11,015 bases of DNA. It comes from JBDSYA01 sp039925865 (GTDB taxonomy: Bacteria; Bacteroidota; Ignavibacteria; Tepidaquicellales; Tepidaquicellaceae). Where the stretch lies: contig JBDSYA010000199.1 in the NCBI GenBank assembly GCA_039925865.1, forward strand, positions 1-11,015, written 5' to 3'. Position 1 is the stretch's first letter. The number at the start of each line of letters is the position of its first letter. The translations under genes were made by a program, and so were the position numbers. The notes beneath the pieces were generated by a model that was not told where the DNA came from, did not search any database, and saw only the letters and a list, made by a program, of their open reading frames with translations. This document shows positions 1 through 6,780 of the stretch, piece by piece.

Positions 1-898
1 TATAAGTTGAATAGATCTCTCTGATGTGAGAGTCCGCTATACCTGTAAGCGGATGGTCAAAAAACATTTTCATTCCCGTATCCCACATATAAAGCCTTGC
101 TGCATTGCTTGGATGATCAGGGTCGGCAATACTTTTAAATCTGTCCAAAACTTCAGAAGGTAAGATCATTATTGATAAAATTATTACAATAATCAAACCT
201 GCCAGGAATTTTCTGTTAACAATTAATCCGAAAATAATAAAACAAATTAATACAGACAGAAAAACATTACGGGATTGAGTAAGTATCATCGAGATAAAAA
301 CCGGCAATAGTATAATAATAAAAAGTTTTTTATTTATTAAGAATTTTTCTTTTATAAACAAAAGAGGGAATACCAAAAAGAAGACAAGCATTTTAATTTC
401 TCCTGCTGTCAGAGGATAATTGAAATAATCAATTCTTATTTCCGAAAATGACATTTGATTTATTAATTCTCCGAACTTTAGTAAATATTGAAAAATTTCT
501 AAAACAGAGATAAATGAAATTGTACAAACAACAATAAAAATAATCCTGCTGAGAGTCTGAAAATTGATAATCTTAATTATTGAAACAAAAAAGATTAAAA
601 ACAAAAGTAATCTCTTCAAATTGTTGAATGCGCCTTCAGGATATAGCGCATAGAAGCGGGAAAATATTTCAAAAAAAAAGTATGCGAGAATAAAAATGTT
701 GATTAACTTTAATTCGGAAAGGATTTTTTTATCAAAGCCGGTTTTTTTAGTTACTATTATCTGAATAAACCACAACCCGACCCAGATTCCAAATGCAATT
801 GATGAAACTGCAATTGAAATACTCACAAAAGCGATTTGAATAGTTAAGCAAACAAGTATTGTGTTATCAACTGCCTTTGAAAGTCTTCTATGTTCCAA
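1..898 (-). CDS. O-antigen ligase/polymerase-type membrane protein (C-terminus beyond window edge)
   Basis: This reading frame stays open from about 898 to the left edge, giving 299 codons without a stop; the rest lies outside the window. The translation is very hydrophobic, with a series of probable membrane helices (for example around VCLTIQIAFVSISIAV near the start and AGLIIVIILSIMIL further on). It contains the motif SRNVFLSVL and, near the edge, NAARLYMWDTGMKMFFDHPL followed by TGI. This pattern of an SRN/SRG helix start followed by R-x-x-x-W-x-x-x-x-x-x-F-x-x-HPL-x-G is typical of the Wzy_C/WaaL family, which moves or polymerises lipid-linked glycans on the periplasmic side. I cannot separate ligase from polymerase. 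No ATG lies at the 5' end: a TTG at 898 gives the natural amino end, 9 bases after the upstream stop; a GTG at 826 is the alternative. It is the last visible gene of the glycan operon. Confidence 0.8.
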   Translation of the reverse strand, partial: MEHRRLSKAVDNTILVCLTIQIAFVSISIAVSSIAFGIWVGLWFIQIIVTKKTGFDKKILSELKLINIFILAYFFFEIFSRFYALYPEGAFNNLKRLLLFLIFFVSIIKIINFQTLSRIIFIVVCTISFISVLEIFQYLLKFGELINQMSFSEIRIDYFNYPLTAGEIKMLVFFLVFPLLFIKEKFLINKKLFIIILLPVFISMILTQSRNVFLSVLICFIIFGLIVNRKFLAGLIIVIILSIMILPSEVLDRFKSIADPDHPSNAARLYMWDTGMKMFFDHPLTGIADSHIREIYSTY

Positions 899-907
899 GT
901 ATCATTT

Positions 908-1753
908 TTATTTTGAAATAGTTTTAAATCTTTTGGTCAGCGGCTGAATAAAAATTAATATTTTCCTAAGCCAGTCAGGTCTTTGTTCATCAAGCTTTGC
1001 TGCAAAAGACCAATCGCTTTGTGAAGTTATTTCTTTCATGACTTCAGGGTGACTTTCTTTAAACTTCTTCAGATTTCCAAGATCGTCATAATTCTGAAAC
1101 TCAGAGATCTTTTTTTCAGCAACTTCTCCGCTGTTATAAAGTCTTTCAAAGTCTTTTCGTTTATTTATTAATTTGTCCGGAGGCCTCACCCAGCCGTAAT
1201 GGTATATTTCAGCTTTAATGTCCTTTGCCAATAATTTACTGCCGTCTATGTGTCTGAAATCCATCGCATCACCCCACGAAACAATGTTATCATTATTTTT
1301 TATTACACGAACTTCTTTTATGTACCAATTCCTGTAATTGTCCTGCACATAATCATAGCTTCCGTAAAAATGTTTATAGCGAAATCTTAACCCTTCAACT
1401 TTTTTATCTTCTGAATATTTTTCCATTGACGACCTGATTGTTTCAAAATACTTTTCATGAAGTACTTCGTCGCTTTGTATATAAAAACACCAGTCGCCTG
1501 TACAATCTCTTAATGCTTTATTTGTTTCTTCAGAAAGAACTTTTCCGTCTTTCAAAGACATATCCCAATCGCTTTCTATAATTCTAATCTTTTTATCCTT
1601 AATGGATTTTACAATTTCAAGAGTTTCATCACCTGACTTGCCGACATTGATTATCATCTCATCACATAGCGGCAGTATTGATAATATCGCCTCTTTAAAT
1701 GGATACGCATATAAAACGCCATTCCTTATAATAGTAAATCCGGATACTTTCAT
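908..1753 (-). CDS. family 2 glycosyltransferase
   Basis: The 281-residue protein has a GT-A fold start typical of family 2: a first strand with FTIIRNG (6-12), then an acidic turn CDEMIINVGKSGDETLEI (30-47). The usual metal-binding DxD is represented by QSDE (93-96) after YI, the variant seen in glycosyltransferases of the LPS-core type. A later YHYGWVRPP stretch (184-192) probably contributes to the acceptor side. No signal peptide is visible, and the basic, hydrophobic tail (about 261-277) could sit on the inner membrane. Its ATG overlaps the stop of the exporter gene by 4 bases (ATGA), so the two are probably translationally coupled. It likely adds one sugar to an LPS-type or other envelope glycan. 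The sugar and linkage cannot be read from the sequence. Confidence 0.87.
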   Translation of the reverse strand: MKVSGFTIIRNGVLYAYPFKEAILSILPLCDEMIINVGKSGDETLEIVKSIKDKKIRIIESDWDMSLKDGKVLSEETNKALRDCTGDWCFYIQSDEVLHEKYFETIRSSMEKYSEDKKVEGLRFRYKHFYGSYDYVQDNYRNWYIKEVRVIKNNDNIVSWGDAMDFRHIDGSKLLAKDIKAEIYHYGWVRPPDKLINKRKDFERLYNSGEVAEKKISEFQNYDDLGNLKKFKESHPEVMKEITSQSDWSFAAKLDEQRPDWLRKILIFIQPLTKRFKTISK

Positions 1754-3585
1754 ATCAAAGCTTCCTGATGCCTGAACTGCAGATCATATAATTTTTTATA
1801 AAGACCGCTTGTAATTAAGAGCTGCTGATGACTGCCCGTCTCCGCAATTTCACCTTTGTCCAGTACAACTATCATGTCAGCATTTTGAATTGTAGAAAGC
1901 CGGTGAGCTATAACAATTGAAGTTCTACCATGCATAAGTGTTTCGATTGCCTGTTGTACTAATATTTCGGATTCAGTATCAAGTGATGAAGTCGCTTCAT
2001 CTAGAATTAATATAGGCGGATTTTTTAAAAGCGCACGGGCTATCGAGAGTCTTTGTCTTTCACCTCCGGAAAGTTTTATACCGCGATCACCGATAACAGT
2101 TTCATATCCGTTTTCAAATCTTTCGATGAATAAGTGTGCGTTTGCAGCTTTTGCCGATTGGATTATCTGGCTCAGTGATATCTCATTTTCGCCGTAGGCA
2201 ATATTGTTTCTTACAGTGTCATTGAATAATATTGTTTCCTGCGTAACTATTCCCATAAGATTTCTCAGAGAATTGATCTTCACTTTTTTAATATCTGTGC
2301 CGTCAATAAATAAATTACCATCTGTCAGATCATAAAATCTTGGTATAAGATCAACAAGAGTTGATTTGCCTGCGCCGCTGGGTCCGACTATTGCGATAAT
2401 ATGGCCCTTCTTAATTTTTAAATTTATTTGCTTAAGAATGGTACCGCTTTTCTCATATTTAAAAGAAGCATCTTTGAATTCAATTTCATTTGCAAATTCT
2501 TTTATTGTAACGGCATCAGGCGCATCAATAATAGTTGTTTCCGTATCTAATATATTAAAAACCCTTTCAGCAGCAGCCGTTCCTTCTTTAAAACTGTTAA
2601 ACATCTGTCCGAATAATTTTAATGAAGGCATCATCTGAAAAAAAACTGCCAGATAAAATATAAATGCTCCCGGGGTCATGTCGCTATTTCCCAAGATAAT
2701 TTCCTGTCCGAAAATATATAGAATTATTACAATGGTTATGACTCCTATAAACTCTGAAATGGGTGATCCCAAAGCGCGTTTACGATAGATTTTTACAAGC
2801 AGATCAAAATAAATATTATTCTCTTTTTGAAATTTCTTTTTTTCATAATCCTCCATTCCAAATGCCTTCACTACCCTGATCGCACCAAGAGTTTCATCAA
2901 GGGTCGATGTTATATCTGAAATTTTTTCCTGAGACTTTATACTGCTGCGCTTAAGCGAATTACCGACTTTGCTTAATATGAAACCCGTGACCGGTGCAAG
3001 TAAAAAAATGATAAGTGTCAGTTTCCAGTTGAATAAAAAAAGCACTATGGAAAAAACAATTATGGACGGAGGATCTCGGAACAAGCTGTTGACCACCGCT
3101 ATTAAAGAATCTTTGATTATCTGAACATCATTGATCATCCGAGATATTAAATTCCCTTTCCGTTCTTCTGTAAAAAAACTTAATGGCAATTCCAAATAGT
3201 GTTTATATAATTCAAACCGGAGATCCTTCAATATTCCTTGTTCAACCACCGACATGTAATATGTCTGCATGTATGTAAATAAATTTTTAAGCAAGAACGT
3301 GAATAATATCAGCAGACACAGGTACTTCAGTATGTCAAGCTTTTCATAATTAGCAACGATATCTGCAAAATAATTTATTACGATATCTTTCAGGTCAAAG
3401 ATTGAAGTAACTTCTTTTCCGGCAGCCGGAACAGATTTTTGATTAAATAACAGATCGATGAATGGAAATATTAGTATAACCGAAAGCAGGCTAAAGATTA
3501 CCACAAGCAAAGTAAAAATATTAGCAAGTACCAGTTGTTTTAAATAGGGTCTGACGAACTTTAATATTCTCCGGTAATATTTCAT
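1750..3585 (-). CDS. MsbA-like ABC exporter (fused membrane and ATPase domains)
   Basis: At 611 residues this has the normal size of a half-transporter that works as a homodimer. The membrane domain spans about residues 15-320 with helices near 18-42, 85-105, 170-200 and 275-298. The ATPase domain shows every motif: A-loop Tyr377, Walker A GPSGAGKST (401-409), Q-loop Gln449, signature LSGGERQR (505-512), Walker B ILILDE (525-530), D-loop SSLD (533-536) and switch His561 in AHRLST. It is therefore expected to be active. MsbA and relatives flip lipid A-core or lipid-linked oligosaccharides across the inner membrane. Its place between glycosyltransferase genes, with 4-base overlaps on both sides, suggests its cargo is the glycan built by its neighbours. 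Whether it is the cell's main lipid A flippase or a dedicated oligosaccharide exporter is open, so I give no gene symbol. Confidence 0.92.
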   Translation of the reverse strand: MKYYRRILKFVRPYLKQLVLANIFTLLVVIFSLLSVILIFPFIDLLFNQKSVPAAGKEVTSIFDLKDIVINYFADIVANYEKLDILKYLCLLILFTFLLKNLFTYMQTYYMSVVEQGILKDLRFELYKHYLELPLSFFTEERKGNLISRMINDVQIIKDSLIAVVNSLFRDPPSIIVFSIVLFLFNWKLTLIIFLLAPVTGFILSKVGNSLKRSSIKSQEKISDITSTLDETLGAIRVVKAFGMEDYEKKKFQKENNIYFDLLVKIYRKRALGSPISEFIGVITIVIILYIFGQEIILGNSDMTPGAFIFYLAVFFQMMPSLKLFGQMFNSFKEGTAAAERVFNILDTETTIIDAPDAVTIKEFANEIEFKDASFKYEKSGTILKQINLKIKKGHIIAIVGPSGAGKSTLVDLIPRFYDLTDGNLFIDGTDIKKVKINSLRNLMGIVTQETILFNDTVRNNIAYGENEISLSQIIQSAKAANAHLFIERFENGYETVIGDRGIKLSGGERQRLSIARALLKNPPILILDEATSSLDTESEILVQQAIETLMHGRTSIVIAHRLSTIQNADMIVVLDKGEIAETGSHQQLLITSGLYKKLYDLQFRHQEALI

Positions 3586-4337
3586 TTGTTAATTTTATTT
3601 TGCATCTCACGAATTTTCATATATGTTAGAGTTTTAGTCATCATGTGAAAGTAGCATACCATAACTCCTGTAATGCCATCCATAAAACCCATTTGAAAAA
3701 TATATTTTTTCATAAATTCCAAAAATGGTTTTATTAAAATGTAAGCAACTCCGATTTTCCTGTCACTCATTTTTTCATTTGCTGACAATGTAGAATATAA
3801 GTTTATCCTTGACATGAATTCTGAAATAGAATTTACAGTATAGTGAAGAATATCATTTTTTAGCTTGCCCGTTTCACCATTAACTTCATAGCCTTCATGA
3901 ACAAGCCTTTCGCCAATATAGACAGAATCTTTCCTGAATAATCTAAGCTGATGATCGGGATACCACCCGCAATGCCGGACCCATTTTCCTAAAAAAAAAC
4001 TTTTTCTTGGGATTAAAAAACCTTTCTCGGGAATGTTGTCCTTTGAAAGTACAGAATTAATTTCATTCTTAAGTTCACTTCCGCATCTCTCATCTGCATC
4101 AAGGGATATAATCCATTCATAGTTAATCTTAGTTAAAGCAAATTTTCGCTGATTGGAAAATCCTTTCCATTCATTCTGAAAAATGTTATCCGTATAAATT
4201 TTAGCGATCTTTAAAGTACTATCTTTACTAAAACTGTCGATAATAATTATTTCATCGCACCATAGAATACTTTTGAGACAATCTTCAATATTACTTTCCT
4301 CGTCTTTACATATTATCACTGCGGAAATTTTCTTCAT
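3582..4337 (-). CDS. WaaE/KdtX-like family 2 glycosyltransferase (LPS core type)
   Basis: The protein is 251 residues from the ATG at 4337. It opens with ISAVIICKDEESNIEDCLKS, a classic family 2 start, then CDEIIIIDSFSKDST. It carries the signature of the WaaE/KdtX subgroup: WKGFSNQRKFAL (57-68), WIISLDADE (75-83, the DADE being the DxD metal site) and GWYPDHQLRLFRK (124-136). WaaE enzymes add a glucose to the inner LPS core. The family resemblance is clear, the exact sugar is inferred. A hydrophobic C-terminal region (about 195-235) probably anchors it to the membrane. A TTG directly before the ATG could give one extra residue (start 4340). I prefer the ATG, which shares one base with the preceding gene's TGA (TGATG). 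The stop overlaps the exporter's ATG by 4 bases. Confidence 0.87.
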   Translation of the reverse strand: MKKISAVIICKDEESNIEDCLKSILWCDEIIIIDSFSKDSTLKIAKIYTDNIFQNEWKGFSNQRKFALTKINYEWIISLDADERCGSELKNEINSVLSKDNIPEKGFLIPRKSFFLGKWVRHCGWYPDHQLRLFRKDSVYIGERLVHEGYEVNGETGKLKNDILHYTVNSISEFMSRINLYSTLSANEKMSDRKIGVAYILIKPFLEFMKKYIFQMGFMDGITGVMVCYFHMMTKTLTYMKIREMQNKINK

Positions 4338-5170
4338 CAATTATAAAGTTTTAACAAACCGTTTCTGCAGAAATATTCTTTACTCATTTTTACTTTGTTA
4401 AAATAATCCATATTCAGAGGCTCTTCAATTGTCTTTTTATGATAAAGATGATATTGAACGGCAAGGTTTCTGACTGACTTAAACTTTACACCGGTAAGCC
4501 GCAGTCTGTATTCAATATCCGAATCTTCACCCAAGCCGGGTCCTTCATAATTTTCATCGAACCCGTTTATTTTCTCCAGGAGTTTTTTTTCAACGGAAAA
4601 ATTGCAGCCAAGAATATGTTCGTCCTCATTTGTTAGTATATTTCTTAGTGTTTTATTTTTATAAATAAAGCCTTCTTCAATATTAAAATTGAATTCAGCC
4701 TTATGCCTGTTGAGAGAGGAATAAATTGCTTCTGAGATTTTAATTTTTTGATATTCTCTGCTCATGATTTTATTTTTATTCAACTTGTCTGTAATTGATC
4801 TTGTAAGATTGACCCTTCTGCCGCAAAGTACTGCGTTTGAGTGCCTGTTAAAAATATGGGCTTTCATAAAATCGGAATGAGGAATACAGTCTCCATCGAT
4901 AAATACTAAATAATCTGTATGAGAATGTTTGATAGATTCATTCAAAATTTTATTCTTTCTGAAACCATTGTCTTCCTGGGTTATATGTCTGATCGGGAAC
5001 AGATTTTTTTGTTTCCAAATATTTATAAGCTGTCTGACATTATCATTCATTCCGTCTTCTGCCACAATCACTTCAAATCCATTAAAGCTTTGAATTGAAA
5101 GAGCATAAAAAATTAATTCAAGTTCTTTAGATTTATCATAAACCGAAATAATTAAAGATGAATTTGTCAT
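4337..5170 (-). CDS. family 2 glycosyltransferase with galactosyltransferase-like C-terminal motif
   Basis: The 277-residue protein has an N-terminal GT-A domain: SLIISVYDKSKELELIFYAL (5-24), VIVAEDG (34-40), then FIDGDCIPH (90-98), whose DGD is the metal-binding DxD. The second half carries GCNFSVEKKLLEKINGFDE (188-206) and GEDSDIEYRL (214-223), the layout of family 2 enzymes with a Glyco_transf_7C-type region, where the ED pair supplies the likely catalytic base. No signal peptide or clear membrane helix is seen. It is the first gene of the leftward operon; the 5' flank has no Shine-Dalgarno sequence. A weak promoter-like pair (TTCAAC, 17 bases, TATTTT) sits just upstream, too poor to annotate on its own. 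The donor sugar is unknown. Confidence 0.87.
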   Translation of the reverse strand: MTNSSLIISVYDKSKELELIFYALSIQSFNGFEVIVAEDGMNDNVRQLINIWKQKNLFPIRHITQEDNGFRKNKILNESIKHSHTDYLVFIDGDCIPHSDFMKAHIFNRHSNAVLCGRRVNLTRSITDKLNKNKIMSREYQKIKISEAIYSSLNRHKAEFNFNIEEGFIYKNKTLRNILTNEDEHILGCNFSVEKKLLEKINGFDENYEGPGLGEDSDIEYRLRLTGVKFKSVRNLAVQYHLYHKKTIEEPLNMDYFNKVKMSKEYFCRNGLLKLYN

Positions 5171-5199
5171 TTTATAAGTTTAAAAATAGGAATTTAATG

Positions 5200-5263
5200 G
5201 TTTAAGTTGAAGGGATTAGTGAATAGCTTGGCGCGCAAGCCATTCACCGCCATTTGACTAAAC
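5200..5263. repeat. imperfect palindromic element with a strong 12-bp stem
   Basis: The core at 5219-5247 has arms GTGAATAGCTTG and CAAGCCATTCAC around a 5-base GCGCG loop. Eleven of 12 positions pair on the plus strand. In a minus-strand RNA the odd position becomes a G-U pair, so all 12 pair. Weaker matching continues outwards to GTTTAAG (5200-5206) and CTAAAC (5258-5263), giving an extended imperfect inverted repeat of about 64 bases. The GC-rich centre stands out in an AT-rich intergenic region. No T-run follows on either strand, so it is not a standard intrinsic terminator. It is not CIRCE-like (no TTAGCACTC). It could be an operator between the divergent glycan operon and clpB, a structured leader of the glycan operon, or one copy of a dispersed REP/MITE-like repeat. 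Confidence 0.7.
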
Positions 5264-5282
5264 ATGAAAAAATTTATTAGAT
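5254..5282 (+). promoter_or_regulatory. putative clpB promoter
   Basis: TTGACT (5254-5259, five of six bases of the sigma-70 -35 consensus) is followed after 17 bases by TTAGAT (5277-5282), a weak -10 match. This would start transcription about 15-20 bases before the clpB ATG. The -35 lies inside the right flank of the palindromic element. It is a motif match only. Confidence 0.3.
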
Positions 5283-5303
5283 ATATTAAATAAAAACTTT
5301 CCA

Positions 5304-6614
5304 ATGGCCATTAATTTCAACAAGCTAACAATAAAATCGCAGGAAGCGATACAAAATGCTCAGGAAATTGCTTCAAGTTATTCCAATCAGCAGGTTGAAC
5401 CGGAGCATATATTTGCCGCGCTCATACAAGATCCGGAAGGAATAGTGATTTCGACCTTACAAAAACTCGGCGCAAATAAAGACTATATGCAAATAAAAGT
5501 CGGGGAGTTATTGGAAAAACTTCCAAAAGTTACCGGTGCAGGTTCAGGTCAGTCAATTTCCAATTCAACAACTGAAGTATTGGAAAAAGCATTCAAGGAA
5601 GCATCAGCTTTGAAAGATGAATATGTTTCAACTGAGCATATATTACTGGCTCTGACTGAATCTAAACATACTGCAGTTAGTGAACTTTTGAATTCTCAAA
5701 GCATTACAAAAAATAATGTTCTGAAAGCGCTTAAGGATGTAAGAGGCACAAACAGGGTTTCAGGACAAAATCCTGAAGATACTTACCAGGCATTATTAAA
5801 GTATGGAAGAAATCTCAACGAACTTGCCGCTAAAGGAAAACTTGATCCTGTAATTGGCAGAGAGGATGAGATCAGGAGAGTATTGCAGGTATTATCCCGA
5901 AGGACAAAAAATAATCCTGTCCTTATCGGTGAGCCCGGAGTTGGAAAAACAGCAATAGCGGAAGGACTTGCTCATAGGATTATTCAGGGCGATGTTCCGG
6001 AAAGTTTAAAATCAAAACAGATCATTGCACTTGATATGGGTACGTTAGTTGCGGGAGCACAATTCAGAGGACAATTTGAAGAGAGATTAAAGGCAGTCTT
6101 AAAGGAAGTACAGGAATCAAACGGGGAAATAATTTTATTTATTGACGAACTTCATACAGTTGTCGGAGCAGGTGCAGCGCAGGGTTCAGTCGATGCTTCA
6201 AACATGCTTAAACCTGCATTAGCCCGGGGAGACTTAAGGACGATCGGAGCTACAACACTTGATGAATACCGAAAATATATTGAAAAGGATCCTGCTCTTG
6301 AAAGAAGATTTCAACCGGTATTTGTTGCAGAGCCTGATGTGGAGAATACTATTTCAATATTAAGAGGATTAAAGCAAAAATATGAGGTTCATCACGGAGT
6401 AAGAATTACTGATGGTGCAATAGTTGCCGCATCGCAATTGTCCGACAGGTATATTTCGGACAGGTTCTTACCTGATAAAGCAATTGATCTTGTGGATGAA
6501 GCGGCAGCAAAATTACGAATCGAAATTGACTCTATGCCTGAAGAGCTGGATAAACTTGAAAGAAAGATCAAACATCTTGAAATTGAAAAGGAAGCTTTAA
6601 AAAGAGAAATCTAA
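5304..6614 (+). CDS. clpB: C-terminally truncated ClpB disaggregase (N domain plus first AAA+ module)
   Basis: ClpB is a hexameric disaggregase that threads aggregated proteins together with DnaK. This copy has a normal start (NFNKLTIKSQEAIQNAQ) and a two-repeat Clp N domain (about 1-145). The linker NPEDTYQALLKYGRNLNELA leads into a complete first AAA+ module: Walker A GEPGVGKT (209-216), pore loop GAQFRGQFEE (251-260, Phe where ClpB usually has Tyr), Walker B ILFIDE (277-282), sensor 1 TIGATT (313-318) and Arg-finger pair R334/R335. The helical subdomain has the expected SDRYISDRFLPDKAIDLVDE. The middle domain begins (EELDKLERKIKHLEIEKEAL) and then stops after KREI at residue 436. Full ClpB is about 860 residues, so most of the middle domain and all of the second AAA+ module are missing. 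No other frame downstream continues it. The retained half has no frameshift or stop. It may be a decaying fragment or a short expressed protein; it should not work as a normal ClpB. Confidence 0.9.
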   Translation: MAINFNKLTIKSQEAIQNAQEIASSYSNQQVEPEHIFAALIQDPEGIVISTLQKLGANKDYMQIKVGELLEKLPKVTGAGSGQSISNSTTEVLEKAFKEASALKDEYVSTEHILLALTESKHTAVSELLNSQSITKNNVLKALKDVRGTNRVSGQNPEDTYQALLKYGRNLNELAAKGKLDPVIGREDEIRRVLQVLSRRTKNNPVLIGEPGVGKTAIAEGLAHRIIQGDVPESLKSKQIIALDMGTLVAGAQFRGQFEERLKAVLKEVQESNGEIILFIDELHTVVGAGAAQGSVDASNMLKPALARGDLRTIGATTLDEYRKYIEKDPALERRFQPVFVAEPDVENTISILRGLKQKYEVHHGVRITDGAIVAASQLSDRYISDRFLPDKAIDLVDEAAAKLRIEIDSMPEELDKLERKIKHLEIEKEALKREI

Positions 6615-6780
6615 AACTCCATTGACTGATAATTATGAATATTAATTCTATAAACTGTTCATGGAGAAACCGAAGTAATATAATATAAAAAATATTTAAT
6701 ATGATAATTGCAGTTATTTTTACAGATGGAAATATAACAGGAAATATAAAGAGTGAGACAGGGAGGATTTAAAACAAGAT
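6615..6780. other. non-coding stretch after truncated clpB
   Basis: These 166 bases separate the clpB stop from the convergent carboxylase gene. None of the three plus-strand frames shows ClpB middle-domain or second-module residues. The longest open stretch is a 23-codon frame at 6701-6772 with no family resemblance. There is no clear intrinsic terminator; a 6-base pair CTCCAT/ATGGAG is 38 bases apart and not convincing. If clpB was cut by a deletion or inversion, the breakpoint should lie between about 6605 and 6780. Confidence 0.6.

Noticed and set aside
2366..2638. Plus-strand open frame of 90 codons
   Set aside because: It is antisense to the ATPase domain of the ABC exporter, whose motifs are all intact.
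6440..6475. Near-direct repeat around CCGACAGGT and CGGACAGGT in clpB
   Set aside because: It encodes the conserved SDRYISDRFLPD motif of ClpB.
6617..6666. CTCCAT/ATGGAG pair as a possible terminator of clpB
   Set aside because: Only six bases pair across a 38-base gap and no T-run follows.
6761..6768. GGGAGGAT as a plus-strand ribosome binding site
   Set aside because: No start codon or open frame follows; the next gene is on the minus strand.
6701..6772. Short open frame of 23 codons between clpB and the carboxylase gene
   Set aside because: It is too short, has no family resemblance and no start signal; I could not match it to the ClpB C-terminus.
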